Part shown: in pieces, positions 1 through 8,698 of the stretch
Position numbering within the stretch: position 1 is the stretch's first letter
Layout of the letters: each line of letters opens with the position of its first letter
Source of the DNA: Methylobacterium sp. J-068
Lineage (GTDB): Bacteria; Pseudomonadota; Alphaproteobacteria; Rhizobiales; Beijerinckiaceae
DNA: 64,000 nucleotides
NCBI RefSeq assembly: GCF_022829445.1
Contig: NZ_JAKSXY010000031.1
Span: 1-64,000, forward strand
Direction: 5' to 3'
Translations under genes and position numbers: made by a program
The notes under the pieces: generated by a model
The model's database searches: none
What the model saw: only the letters and a program-made list of their open reading frames with translations
Told to the model about the DNA's origin: nothing

Positions 1-297
1 GACGCGGCGCTGATCCTGGATCTGGCAGGCCGGCACGAGGTTCTGGTGACGCTGGAGGAGGGCTCGGTGGGCGGCTTCGGCGCACACGTGCTGCACCTGC
101 TCTCGGAGCGGGGCGCGCTGGATGCGGGCCGGGTGCGGGTGCGGACGCTGACGCTGCCGGACAGCTACCAGGACCACAACGCGCCCGACGCGATGTACGC
201 CGAGGCCGGCCTCGACGCCGCCGCCATCGTCAAGACCGTCAAGGATACCCTGCCCGAACGGAAGGCCGGCCAGTCGGGGCGCCTGCGCCTCGCCTGA
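1..297 (+). CDS. dxs: 1-deoxy-D-xylulose-5-phosphate synthase, C-terminal end (partial)
   Basis: Only the last 98 codons are in the window; the frame is open from base 1. The residues match the C-terminal transketolase domain of [15 protein letters not shown], then [13 protein letters not shown] and [13 protein letters not shown], all hallmarks of that family. DXS condenses pyruvate and glyceraldehyde 3-phosphate, the first step of the MEP isoprenoid pathway in the cytoplasm. Its position just upstream of a hopanoid operon makes sense, since it feeds farnesyl diphosphate supply. The catalytic ThDP-binding part lies outside the window. Confidence 0.93.
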   Translation, partial: DAALILDLAGRHEVLVTLEEGSVGGFGAHVLHLLSERGALDAGRVRVRTLTLPDSYQDHNAPDAMYAEAGLDAAAIVKTVKDTLPERKAGQSGRLRLA

Positions 298-392
298 CGC
301 GCCACCCTTCCGTGACCCGCGCGGGCACCGCCCGTGTGTGGCTCCGTTGCGCTTGTCCGGCACCGGTTTCGATGACAAAAGCGCGCCATCGG

Positions 393-418
393 CGGGTCCG
401 AACGTCGGTTCGGACCCG
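393..418 (+). terminator. Perfect 11-bp hairpin between dxs and hpnA
   Basis: Arms CGGGTCCGAAC and GTTCGGACCCG are perfectly complementary around a GTCG loop, 96 bases after the dxs stop and 34 before hpnA. There is no clear run of T after it, so it may be a weak or Rho-assisted terminator. It suggests that dxs and hpnA are separate transcription units or are attenuated at this point. Confidence 0.55.
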
Positions 419-451
419 TCTCACGTCGAGATTCTCAGACCCACGAGAGAA

Positions 452-1477
452 ATGCCCCAGGCGACCTCTTCCGGCCCGTTCGATGCCGGCCCGGTTCTCA
501 TCACGGGCGCGAGCGGTTTCCTGGGGGCCGCCCTGGTCGACGTGTTCCGCAAGGCGGGCTTTCCCGTGCGGATCATGGTCCGCGCCACCTCGCCGCGCAC
601 GAACCTGACCTGGACCGACGTCGAGGTCGTCGAGGGCGACATGCGTGACCGCGCCGCGGTCGCCCGCGCACTTCAGGGTCAGCGCTACCTCGTCCATGCC
701 GCCGCCGATTACCGCCTCTGGGCGCCCGATCCCGAGGAGATCGTGGCGACCAACCGCGACGGTGCCGTCATCCTGATGGAGGAGGCCCTGCGGGCCGGCA
801 TCGAGCGCATCGTCTATACGTCGAGCGTCGCCACCATCAAGCCGCATGACGACGGCACGCCCGCCGACGAGAACCGCCCCCTCACCCCCGGCACCGCGAT
901 CGGCGCCTACAAGCGCAGCAAGGTCGTGTCGGAGCGCGTGGTCGAGGAGATGGCGGCCCGCAACGGCCTGCCCGTGGTCATCGTCAATCCCTCGACGCCG
1001 ATCGGCCCGCGCGACGTCAAGCCGACGCCGACCGGACGCATCATCCTGGAGGCGGCCCTCGGCCGGATGCCGGCCTTCGTCGATACGGGCCTCAACCTCG
1101 CCCACGTGGACGACGTCGCGGCCGGGCACCTGCTGGCGCTCCAGCGCGGTCGCACCGGCGAGCGCTACATCCTGGGTGGGGAGAACGTCCTGCTCTCGCA
1201 GATGCTGGCCGACATCGCCGGCATGATCGGGCGGAAGGCCCCGACCGTGAACCTGCCGCGCGCCGTGGTCTACCCGATCGCCTTCGTCTCCGAGCAGATC
1301 GCCCGCTTCACCGGCAAGGCCCCCTTCGCCACGATCGATGGCATCAAGATGTCGCGCTACCGCATGTTCTTCACCGACGCCAAGGCGCGCGCGGAACTCG
1401 GCTACAGCGCCCGGCCCTACCGCGAAGGCCTGTCGGACGCGATCGCCTGGTTTCGCCAGGAAGGACGTTTGAAATGA
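452..1477 (+). CDS. hpnA: Hopanoid-associated sugar epimerase/dehydratase HpnA
   Basis: This 341-residue protein is an extended short-chain dehydrogenase. Its N-terminal Rossmann motif is TGASGFLG, and the YKRSK segment near residue 150 supplies the family's active-site Tyr and Lys. Length and position at the head of hpnC-D-E-shc match HpnA, a proposed NAD-dependent sugar epimerase whose exact substrate is not settled. The reading frame stays open upstream to 338, but ATG 452 is preferred: it has a GAGAGAA ribosome site immediately upstream and gives the usual family length. The stop overlaps the hpnC start as ATGA, which indicates translational coupling. Confidence 0.9.
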   Translation: MPQATSSGPFDAGPVLITGASGFLGAALVDVFRKAGFPVRIMVRATSPRTNLTWTDVEVVEGDMRDRAAVARALQGQRYLVHAAADYRLWAPDPEEIVATNRDGAVILMEEALRAGIERIVYTSSVATIKPHDDGTPADENRPLTPGTAIGAYKRSKVVSERVVEEMAARNGLPVVIVNPSTPIGPRDVKPTPTGRIILEAALGRMPAFVDTGLNLAHVDDVAAGHLLALQRGRTGERYILGGENVLLSQMLADIAGMIGRKAPTVNLPRAVVYPIAFVSEQIARFTGKAPFATIDGIKMSRYRMFFTDAKARAELGYSARPYREGLSDAIAWFRQEGRLK

Positions 1478-2400
1478 GCGCGAGGATCCAGACGGCCACC
1501 GAGGCGCGCACCGGCAAGGGCTATCGCGACGAGAACTTCCCCGTCGCGTCCCACCTGATCCACCCGAGGCACCGGAGCGCGATCCTCGCGTTCTACGACT
1601 TCGTGCGGGCCGGCGACGATGTGGCCGACCACACCGGCCTGACCCCGGAGCGCAAGCTCGCGCTGCTGGATGCGCTGGCGGGCGACCTCACCGGGACCAG
1701 CCCCTCGGATTCCGCCGCCGAGCCGCTTCGGCGCGAACTCGCCGCGCGCGGCCTCGCGCCGACGCACGCCCTCGAACTCCTCGACGCCTTCCGCCTCGAC
1801 GCGCGCAAGAACCGCTACGCCGACTGGGACGAACTGATCGCCTATTGCCGGCTCTCGGCGATGCCCGTCGGGCGCTACGTCCTCGACGTCCACGGCGAGG
1901 ATCGCAATGTGGTCTGGGGACCGTCCGATGCGATCTGCGCCGCGCTCCAGATCATCAACCACCTGCAGGATTGCGGGAAGGATTTCCGGGCGATCGACCG
2001 GGTCTACATCCCGCAGGATGCCCTCGACCGGCATGGCGCCGCGATCTCTGAACTCGGGGCCGACAAGGCCTCGCCCGCCCTGCGCGGCACCATCCGCGAG
2101 CTTGCCGAGCGCACCATGCTGCTCCTCGACGAGGGCGCGGTGCTGCCCGACCTGATCGCGGACCTTCGCCTGAGCCTGGAGATCGCCGCGATCCACCGCC
2201 TCGCCGTCGTGCTGTGCCGGGGCCTGATGGAGCGTGATCCGTTGAGCGAGAAGGTCCATCACGGTAAGGCCGCCTTCGCGCTGACGGCGCTCGGCGGCAT
2301 CGCCGCGACGCTGGCTCGCCGCCCGTTGCGCGGCCGGACGCTGCGCGCCCAGGCCCTGCGGCAAGCCCATCGCCCGTTGGCGCGGGAGACCCGCCCGTGA
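1474..2400 (+). CDS. hpnC: Hydroxysqualene synthase HpnC
   Basis: This 308-residue protein belongs to the squalene/phytoene synthase family. It carries a first Asp-rich motif RAGDDVADH near residue 50 and a second, HLQDCGKDF, near residue 170; both bind Mg-diphosphate in this fold. In the bacterial three-enzyme squalene route HpnC converts presqualene diphosphate to hydroxysqualene, acting after HpnD and before HpnE. It starts inside the hpnA stop (ATGA), and its own stop overlaps the GTG start of hpnD by four bases, so the genes are tightly coupled. Assignment as HpnC rather than HpnD rests on sequence character and gene order. Confidence 0.92.
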   Translation: MSARIQTATEARTGKGYRDENFPVASHLIHPRHRSAILAFYDFVRAGDDVADHTGLTPERKLALLDALAGDLTGTSPSDSAAEPLRRELAARGLAPTHALELLDAFRLDARKNRYADWDELIAYCRLSAMPVGRYVLDVHGEDRNVVWGPSDAICAALQIINHLQDCGKDFRAIDRVYIPQDALDRHGAAISELGADKASPALRGTIRELAERTMLLLDEGAVLPDLIADLRLSLEIAAIHRLAVVLCRGLMERDPLSEKVHHGKAAFALTALGGIAATLARRPLRGRTLRAQALRQAHRPLARETRP

Positions 2401-3251
2401 GCGCGACCGTGTCCCCCGCCGCTGAAGGCCCCCCGACCGAGGTCGCGGCGCTCCCGGCGAAATCCTCCTCGTTCTACACCGCGATGCGGCTGCTCCCGCC
2501 GGAGCGCCGCGAGGCCATGTACGCCGTCTACGCCTTCTGCCGGGCCGTCGACGATGTCGCCGACGATGGCGGCCCCGCGCCGGTTCGCGCCGCCGAACTC
2601 GATCGCTGGCGCGCCGATATCGACGACCTCTACGCGGGGCGGCCGGCGCCGCGCGTGCAGGATCTGGTGGTGCCGATCCGGCGCTACGGCCTGCTGCGCG
2701 CGGATTTCCAGGCCGTCATCGACGGCATGGCGATGGACGCCTTCGAGGATATCATCGCGCCCGACGAGGCCACCCTCGACCTCTACTGCGACCGGGTCGC
2801 GAGCGCGGTCGGGCGCCTGTCCGTGCGCATCTTCGGCGTCTCCGAGGCGGAAGGCATCGCCCTCGCCCACCACGAGGGACGTGCCCTGCAGCTCACCAAC
2901 ATCCTGCGCGACATCGACGAGGACGCGGAGCGCAACCGGCTGTACCTGCCGCGCGAGAAGCTCGCGGCGATCGGGCTCGATGCACCGACGCCGCAGCAGG
3001 CGGTCGACCATCCGCGCATCGGCGAAGTCTGCGCGCAGGTCGCGGCGGAGGCCGATGCGCATTACCGGGCGACCTGGGAGATCATCGCCCGCTGTCCCCG
3101 CAAGGTGACGAAGGCGCCCCGCCTGATGGCCGCCGCCTATCGGCTCTACCTCGATGCCGTCCTGGCGCGGGGCTGGGCCAAGCCGCGCGCGCGCGTGAAA
3201 CCGAGCAAGCTCGCGCTCTTCGGCGTCGCCCTCCGGCACGGGATCGTCTGA
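2397..3251 (+). CDS. hpnD: Presqualene diphosphate synthase HpnD
   Basis: This 284-residue squalene/phytoene synthase family member has Asp-rich motifs CRAVDDVADD (about residue 50) and LRDIDEDAERNR (about residue 175), with ALQLTNILRD just before the second. HpnD joins two farnesyl diphosphates head to head into presqualene diphosphate, the entry step to squalene. It begins with GTG inside a four-base overlap (GTGA) with hpnC and ends one base into hpnE. It is more typical of phytoene/presqualene synthases than HpnC, which supports the C/D assignment. Confidence 0.92.
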   Translation: MSATVSPAAEGPPTEVAALPAKSSSFYTAMRLLPPERREAMYAVYAFCRAVDDVADDGGPAPVRAAELDRWRADIDDLYAGRPAPRVQDLVVPIRRYGLLRADFQAVIDGMAMDAFEDIIAPDEATLDLYCDRVASAVGRLSVRIFGVSEAEGIALAHHEGRALQLTNILRDIDEDAERNRLYLPREKLAAIGLDAPTPQQAVDHPRIGEVCAQVAAEADAHYRATWEIIARCPRKVTKAPRLMAAAYRLYLDAVLARGWAKPRARVKPSKLALFGVALRHGIV

Positions 3252-4555
3252 TGGCGGGGACCGTTCACGTCGTCGGCGCGGGCCTCGCAGGGCTGTCGGC
3301 CGCCGTCTCGCTGGTCGAGCGGGGCGAACGGGTCGTCGTGCACGAGGCCGCCAAGCAGGCCGGCGGCCGCTGCCGCTCGTACTACGATCCGACCCTCGGG
3401 CTGACCATCGACAACGGCAACCACCTGCTCCTGTCGGGCAACACCTCGGCGCTCGGCTTCATGAAGACGATCGGCGCGCCCGACAGCGCGCTGAGCGGGC
3501 CGGTCGAGGCCGCCTTTCCCTTCGCCGATCTGAAGACCGGCGAGCGCTGGACCCTGCGCCCCAATGCCGGCCGGGTGCCGTGGTGGGTGCTCCAGGCCTC
3601 GCGCCGGGTTCCCGGAACCTCGGCGCGCGACTACCTCGCGCCCCTCGGCATTCTGAAGGCGGCCGCCGGCAAGGCGCCCGGACAGGGCGGCACCATCGGC
3701 GAGAGCATGGCCTGCTCGGGCACGCTCTACGAACGCCTCTGGCACCCGGTGCTGCTGGCGGCTCTGAACACCGACCCGAAGGAGAGCGACACCGGCCTCG
3801 CGGCGACGATCCTGCGCGAGACCCTGGGCGCGGGCGGCAAGGCCTGCCGGCCCCTCGTGGCGGTGGGCGGCCTCTCGGCGGCCTTCGTCGATCCGGCCGT
3901 GGAGTACCTGACGGCGCGTGGCGCGGAACTCCGCTTCGGTCATCGGCTGCGCAGCCTGACCCTGGGCGAGGGCCGGATCGACGGCCTCGTCTTCGGCGAC
4001 GAATCGATTGCCCTCGGCCCCGACGACGGCATCGTCCTGGCGCTGCCGGCCTGGGTCGCCAGCGACCTTCTGCCCGGCCTGCCCGCGCCGCAGAGCCACC
4101 GCTCGATCGTCAATGCGCACTTTGCCGTGGTTCCGCCGCCGGGCTCGCCGTTACTGCTCGGCGTGGTGAACGGACTGACGGAATGGCTATTCGCCTATCC
4201 GGATCGTCTGTCCGTGACGATCAGCGGCGCGGATCGACTGCTCGACGTCCCGCGCGAAGATTTGGGACGTCGGATCTGGGACGAGATCGTGACTTTGACC
4301 GGACTTGCGCCGGAACTGCCAAGCTGGCAGATCGTCAAGGAGAAGCGGGCGACCTTCGCGGCAACGCCCGCCGAGGCCGCGCGGCGCCCCGGCGCCGCGA
4401 CGGGCCATCGGAATCTCGTCCTGGCAGGCGACTGGACCGCGACCGGTCTGCCTTCGACGATCGAGGGAGCGATCCGTTCGGGAACGACCGCCGCGCATGC
4501 CCTCGGCCGAACGGCCGGGACGTGTGGACAGGCACCGGCACGCGGCGCGGCGTGA
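3251..4555 (+). CDS. hpnE: Hydroxysqualene dehydroxylase HpnE (FAD amine-oxidase fold)
   Basis: The 434-residue protein opens with a dinucleotide-binding motif, VVGAGLAGLSAA, ending in an acidic residue (VVVHEA), as in phytoene desaturase-like flavoproteins. Near the C-terminus, LAGDWTATGLPSTIEGA is the FAD-closing motif of the amine oxidase superfamily. HpnE reduces hydroxysqualene to squalene, finishing the HpnCDE route, and is the usual partner of hpnC and hpnD. The start overlaps the hpnD stop by one base. A desaturase acting on carotenoids is the main alternative from sequence alone, but the operon argues for squalene. Confidence 0.9.
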   Translation: MAGTVHVVGAGLAGLSAAVSLVERGERVVVHEAAKQAGGRCRSYYDPTLGLTIDNGNHLLLSGNTSALGFMKTIGAPDSALSGPVEAAFPFADLKTGERWTLRPNAGRVPWWVLQASRRVPGTSARDYLAPLGILKAAAGKAPGQGGTIGESMACSGTLYERLWHPVLLAALNTDPKESDTGLAATILRETLGAGGKACRPLVAVGGLSAAFVDPAVEYLTARGAELRFGHRLRSLTLGEGRIDGLVFGDESIALGPDDGIVLALPAWVASDLLPGLPAPQSHRSIVNAHFAVVPPPGSPLLLGVVNGLTEWLFAYPDRLSVTISGADRLLDVPREDLGRRIWDEIVTLTGLAPELPSWQIVKEKRATFAATPAEAARRPGAATGHRNLVLAGDWTATGLPSTIEGAIRSGTTAAHALGRTAGTCGQAPARGAA

Positions 4556-4594
4556 GGTATGGCGGCCGCCTGCGCGGCCGGTGAGGCGAGGACG

Positions 4595-6592
4595 ATGCGG
4601 GACGCATTCAAGAAGGTCGAGGCGCTGCAACGCCCCAAGACTCAGGAAATCTCACTCGAGGACGTCGAGCGCGGCGTCGTGCGCGCGACCCAGGCCCTGA
4701 CGGGTCTGGTGCATGCGGACGGACACCTGTGCTTCGAACTCGAGGCGGATGCGACCATCCCGTCCGAGTACATCATGTTCCACCAGTTCCGCGCCACCGA
4801 GATTCCGGCGGATCTGGAAACCAAGATCGGCAATTACCTGCGGCGCACGCAGGGCAAGCACGGCGGCTGGGCCCTGGTCCATGACGGGCCGTTCGACATG
4901 AGCGCCAGTGTGAAGGCGTATTTCGCGCTCAAGATGAGCGGCGATTCCATCGAGGCGCCCCACATGCGCCGGGCGCGCGAGGCGATCCTCTCGCGCGGCG
5001 GGGCCGCCAATTCCAACGTGTTCACCCGCTTCCTGCTCGCCCTCTTCGGTGAGGTCCCGTGGCGCGCCGTCCCGGTGATGCCCGTCGAGATCATGCACCT
5101 GCCGAAGTGGTTTCCCTTCCACCTCGACAAGGTCTCGTACTGGGCGCGCTGCGTGATCGTGCCCATGCTGGTCATCCAGGCGAGAAAGCCGCTCGCCAAG
5201 AATCCGCGCGGCATCGGCATCCCCGAACTGTTCGTGGCCCCGCCCGAGACCGTGCGCACCTGGCCCGGCAGTCCGCACGCGACCTGGCCGTGGACGCCGA
5301 TTTTCGGCGCGATCGACCGCATGCTCCAGGTCACGCAGGAGTACTTTCCGAAGAAGCCGCGCGACCACGCGACCGACAAGGCCGTGGCCTGGGTCAGCGA
5401 GCGCCTGAACGGCGAGGACGGCCTCGGCGCGATCTTCCCCGCCATGGTCAACACCGTGCTGATGTACGACGTGCTCGGCTACCCGCACGATCACCCGCAG
5501 GTGCGGATCGCCTGCGAGGCGATCGAGAAGCTCGTCGTCGTCAAGGAACACGAGGCCTACGTGCAGCCCTGCCTGTCCCCGGTCTGGGACACCGCGCTCG
5601 CCGGCCACGCACTTCTGGAAGCCGGCGGTCCCGACGCCGAGCATCAGGCCCGGCGCGGCCTCGACTGGCTGAAGCCCCTCCAGGTGCTCGACATCAAGGG
5701 CGATTGGGCGGCCGGCCGGCCGAACGTCCGTCCGGGCGGTTGGGCGTTCCAGTACGCCAACCCGCACTTCCCGGACCTCGACGACACCGCCGTGGTCGTC
5801 ATGGCGATGGACCGGGCGACCCGCCAGCACGGCCTCGTCGCCGACGTGCCGGATTATGCCGGCTCGATCGCCCGCGCCCGGGAATGGGTCGAGGGCCTGC
5901 AATCCAGCGATGGCGGCTGGGCGGCGTTCGACGCCGACAACAATCACCATTACCTGAACCACATCCCGTTCTCGGATCACGGCGCGCTGCTCGACCCGCC
6001 CACCGCCGACGTGACCGCCCGCGTGGTCTCGATGCTGTCGCAGCTCGGCGAGACCCGGGACAGCTCGAAGGCCCTCGATCGTGGCGTCACCTACCTCCTG
6101 AACGATCAGGAGGAGGACGGCTCCTGGTACGGACGCTGGGGCATGAACTTCATCTACGGCACGTGGTCGGTGCTGTGTGCCCTGAACGCCGCCGGCGTCG
6201 ATCCGGCCGCGCCGGAGATCCGCAAGTCCGTGGCCTGGCTCATCCGCATCCAGAACCCGGATGGCGGCTGGGGCGAGGACGCATCCTCCTACAAGATCGA
6301 TCCGGCCTTCGAGCCCGGCTATTCCACCGCCTCGCAGACGGCCTGGGCCCTGCTCGCGCTGATGGCGGCGGGCGAGGCCGACGATCCGGCCGTGACGCGC
6401 GGCATCAACTACCTGACGCGGACGCAGGGCGCCGACGGGTTCTGGTCCGAGGAGCGCTACACCGCGACGGGTTTCCCGCGCGTGTTCTATCTCCGGTATC
6501 ACGGCTACCCGAAGTTCTTCCCGCTCTGGGCCATGGCCCGCTACCGTAACCTGCAGCGCAGCAACACCCGGAACGTCGCCTTCGGGATGTAG
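4595..6592 (+). CDS. shc: Squalene-hopene cyclase
   Basis: This 665-residue cyclase turns squalene into hopene/diplopterol at the inner membrane. The catalytic DxDD motif is seen as DLDD at residues 394-397. Repeated QW motifs lie in the C-terminal half (DGGWAAFD, DGSWYGRWG, DGGWGED, ADGFWSEE), and the C-terminal tyrosine-rich segment FYLRYHGYPKFFPLWA is typical. An in-frame ATG at 4559 would add 12 residues, but 4595 has a better-spaced GAGG site and gives a start (MRDAFKKVEALQ) without low-complexity Ala residues; either is possible. It follows hpnE closely and is the core enzyme of the operon. Confidence 0.96.
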   Translation: MRDAFKKVEALQRPKTQEISLEDVERGVVRATQALTGLVHADGHLCFELEADATIPSEYIMFHQFRATEIPADLETKIGNYLRRTQGKHGGWALVHDGPFDMSASVKAYFALKMSGDSIEAPHMRRAREAILSRGGAANSNVFTRFLLALFGEVPWRAVPVMPVEIMHLPKWFPFHLDKVSYWARCVIVPMLVIQARKPLAKNPRGIGIPELFVAPPETVRTWPGSPHATWPWTPIFGAIDRMLQVTQEYFPKKPRDHATDKAVAWVSERLNGEDGLGAIFPAMVNTVLMYDVLGYPHDHPQVRIACEAIEKLVVVKEHEAYVQPCLSPVWDTALAGHALLEAGGPDAEHQARRGLDWLKPLQVLDIKGDWAAGRPNVRPGGWAFQYANPHFPDLDDTAVVVMAMDRATRQHGLVADVPDYAGSIARAREWVEGLQSSDGGWAAFDADNNHHYLNHIPFSDHGALLDPPTADVTARVVSMLSQLGETRDSSKALDRGVTYLLNDQEEDGSWYGRWGMNFIYGTWSVLCALNAAGVDPAAPEIRKSVAWLIRIQNPDGGWGEDASSYKIDPAFEPGYSTASQTAWALLALMAAGEADDPAVTRGINYLTRTQGADGFWSEERYTATGFPRVFYLRYHGYPKFFPLWAMARYRNLQRSNTRNVAFGM

Positions 6593-6657
6593 GGCTCCGC
6601 GCCTCGCCGGAGACGTTGTCCGGCGACAGGCCACGCCGCGTCGAACCGAAGAGCCGC

Positions 6658-7395
6658 ATGATCAGCGACCGAGCGTCCTCGTCTCTCCCCGTCCTCGCGG
6701 TCACCGGCTTGGCGAAGGAGGCGCGGCTGGCGGCCGGGCCGGGCGTTCTCGCCATCGGGGCGGGCGGAGATCCGGTCCGCCTGCGTGCCCTCCTCGCGAG
6801 GCGGACGGAGCCGGGCTGTCGCGCGGTCGTCAGCTTCGGCATCGCCGGGGGACTCGAGCCCGACCTGCGACCCGGCGACGTGCTGATCGCCTCGGCCATC
6901 GTCTCCGTGGACCGACGCTTCGAGGCCGATCCGGCGATCGCCGACGCGCTGCTGAAGGCTCTGACGAAAGCCGGCGCGCGGGTCCGCTCCGGCGCGCTCG
7001 CGGGCGTGGACGAGGCGGTGCTGACCGTCGCCGGGAAGGCCGCGACCCGAGCACTAACCGGATGCGTGGGCGTCGACATGGAATCCCACGTGTCCGCGGC
7101 GTTCGCCGAACGGCACGGACTGCCCTTCGCGGCCCTGCGCATCGTCTGCGATCCCGCCGCGCGCGCCATTCCTGCCTTTGCGGCGAAGGCCTTGAAGCCG
7201 AATGGCGAACCGGACATCCTGGCGGTTCTGTCGGCGGTCGCGCGCGATCCGAGACAGATCCGCCCGCTCATTCACCTCGCCCGCGATTCCGGCACCGCCT
7301 TCGCCAGCCTCAAACGCTGCCGGGTCCGACTCGGCGAGGGCCTGGGTGTGCCGTTGCTCGCGGATGCCCGCCCGACCCGGGCACGGGCGATCTGA
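6658..7395 (+). CDS. hpnG: Hopanoid nucleosidase/phosphorylase HpnG
   Basis: The 245-residue protein is a nucleoside phosphorylase-fold enzyme. SFGIAGGLEPDLRPGDVLIAS and the GVDMESHV motif near residue 140 form the nucleoside site, and LRIVCDPA is typical of this superfamily. HpnG removes adenine from adenosylhopane, giving ribosylhopane for extended C35 hopanoids. ATG 6658 is preceded by GAAGAG; a frame-open TTG at 6616 is less likely. It lies 65 bases after shc on the same strand. hpnH, which makes its substrate, is not in the window and must lie elsewhere. Confidence 0.88.
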   Translation: MISDRASSSLPVLAVTGLAKEARLAAGPGVLAIGAGGDPVRLRALLARRTEPGCRAVVSFGIAGGLEPDLRPGDVLIASAIVSVDRRFEADPAIADALLKALTKAGARVRSGALAGVDEAVLTVAGKAATRALTGCVGVDMESHVSAAFAERHGLPFAALRIVCDPAARAIPAFAAKALKPNGEPDILAVLSAVARDPRQIRPLIHLARDSGTAFASLKRCRVRLGEGLGVPLLADARPTRARAI

Positions 7396-7415
7396 CCTGG
7401 ATGGCGGCGGCCGGA

Positions 7416-8687
7416 TCAGCGGCCGCCGGGGCCGCCAGGTCCTCCACCGCCAAGGCCTCCTCCACCGCCGGGGCCTCCTCCACCGCCGGGACCACCGCCC
7501 GGACCGCGACCGAAGCCCCCGGGTCGCTCGAAGCCCCCGGGCCGCTCGGCGCCACCCGGACCACCGAAGCCGCTGCCCGAACCGGCGCCGTGACCGCCGA
7601 AACCACCCGCGCCCGGACCGCCGGGCGACCGCGTATCGATGTCGAGGTGCTGCGGCGTACCGGGGAGGCCCCCGGGCCGCGAGAACTCGGGGCGGACGCC
7701 GTCGAGACGCGGCATCCCGCGCTCGCCGGGGCCCGGTTCATCCGGTCGCACGCTGCCGCGCGGGTCGATCTGCAGGCGCTCGACCGTGAGGCGGCCATTC
7801 CCGGACGTCTCGGCGGTGACGATGGCCCGCACGCTTCCGCGCCGAGGCAAGCTCGAACTCGGAGCCCCGGCGACATCGTATCCCGAACCGAGGTGGAGAC
7901 CGCTGCCGTTCCGGCCGACATACGCCTCGATGGAAACCCGATGCAGCCCCGGAACGAACAGAGCGCGCGCTTCGTCGACCTGGGTGACCCTGAAGCCATC
8001 CCCGGTCATCTCGCCCGTCACCGTGGCGCGATGGCCGAGATGCCGGGGCTCGACGCCGATCAGGCGGAGGCCACCCAGCATCGCGCCACCATCCTGGGTA
8101 CGCCGGATGCGCCCGGCGACATGGGCGGGGCCCGACGCGCGGCCCTCGACGAGGCTCGCGACCACCACGCCGTCCGGCCGCCGCAGGCCGCTCACCGCGA
8201 CCCGGTCCCCCACGCTCCAGGTGCCGGAAAGCCGGGCCGGCACGGCGACGCGCTGCCCGAGCACGGTCAGCGTTCCCTTGCCCACCGCCTCCACGGGTCC
8301 AACGACTTCGCTGGTCACGTCGATGCGGCGTGTAGCGAGCCCGCTTCCGTTCACCCGCGCCACGACGCGGACCACCTGACCGATCTTCAGGTCCGAGACG
8401 GAGGCGGGGGCTCCGTCGATGCGCACCGCGACATTCTTCGGATAGGCGATGCGCAGATCGTTGACGATGATCGAGCCGAAGCGGCGGATCGTTCCGATGA
8501 CGCCGGTGCCACCGAGGCCGCGGTCCCCCCCCTCCTCCGGGCCGTCACCGGGCGGATGGCTCGGGCGGGCCCCCGTGCCGCCGATGCCCTGATCGCGGAT
8601 CGGCGGGAGCGGATCGGCCCGCGCCGCGAGGACAAGGGGTGCCGAACCGAGCAGGCGCAGGGCGTCGCGACGGGTGGGAACGCGCAT
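7416..8687 (-). CDS. Tat-exported DUF5666 domain protein with Gly-rich tail
   Basis: The 423-residue product begins with a twin-arginine-like signal (TRRDALRLLG, then a short hydrophobic stretch ending near ARA), so export to the periplasm is likely. Residues of about 60-270 consist of repeated beta-rich units with the pattern GTIxxFGSIIVND...I.G...SDLKIGQVV and V.GPVEAV..GTLTVLGQ, as in DUF5666, whose function is not established. The last ~75 residues are almost all Gly, Pro and Phe. The frame is open further upstream, but ATG 8687 fits the signal peptide and sits 11 bases after the DUF6502 stop, so the two genes form an operon. It converges with hpnG with a 20-base gap. Confidence 0.75.
   Translation of the reverse strand: MRVPTRRDALRLLGSAPLVLAARADPLPPIRDQGIGGTGARPSHPPGDGPEEGGDRGLGGTGVIGTIRRFGSIIVNDLRIAYPKNVAVRIDGAPASVSDLKIGQVVRVVARVNGSGLATRRIDVTSEVVGPVEAVGKGTLTVLGQRVAVPARLSGTWSVGDRVAVSGLRRPDGVVVASLVEGRASGPAHVAGRIRRTQDGGAMLGGLRLIGVEPRHLGHRATVTGEMTGDGFRVTQVDEARALFVPGLHRVSIEAYVGRNGSGLHLGSGYDVAGAPSSSLPRRGSVRAIVTAETSGNGRLTVERLQIDPRGSVRPDEPGPGERGMPRLDGVRPEFSRPGGLPGTPQHLDIDTRSPGGPGAGGFGGHGAGSGSGFGGPGGAERPGGFERPGGFGRGPGGGPGGGGGPGGGGGLGGGGPGGPGGR
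7419..7630 (-). repeat. Low-complexity Gly/Pro-coding tract
   Basis: This is the 3' end of the DUF5666 gene. On the coding strand it is dominated by GGN and CCN codons giving runs such as PGGGGGPGGGGGLGG and repeats of ERPGGF. Such tracts can slip during replication and sequencing, so copy number here may vary between strains or assemblies. Confidence 0.6.
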
Positions 8688-8698
8688 GGACGTCCCCC

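Noticed and set aside
4652..6634. 660-codon minus-strand frame opposite shc
   Set aside because: Antisense of squalene-hopene cyclase with no recognisable motif or ribosome site.
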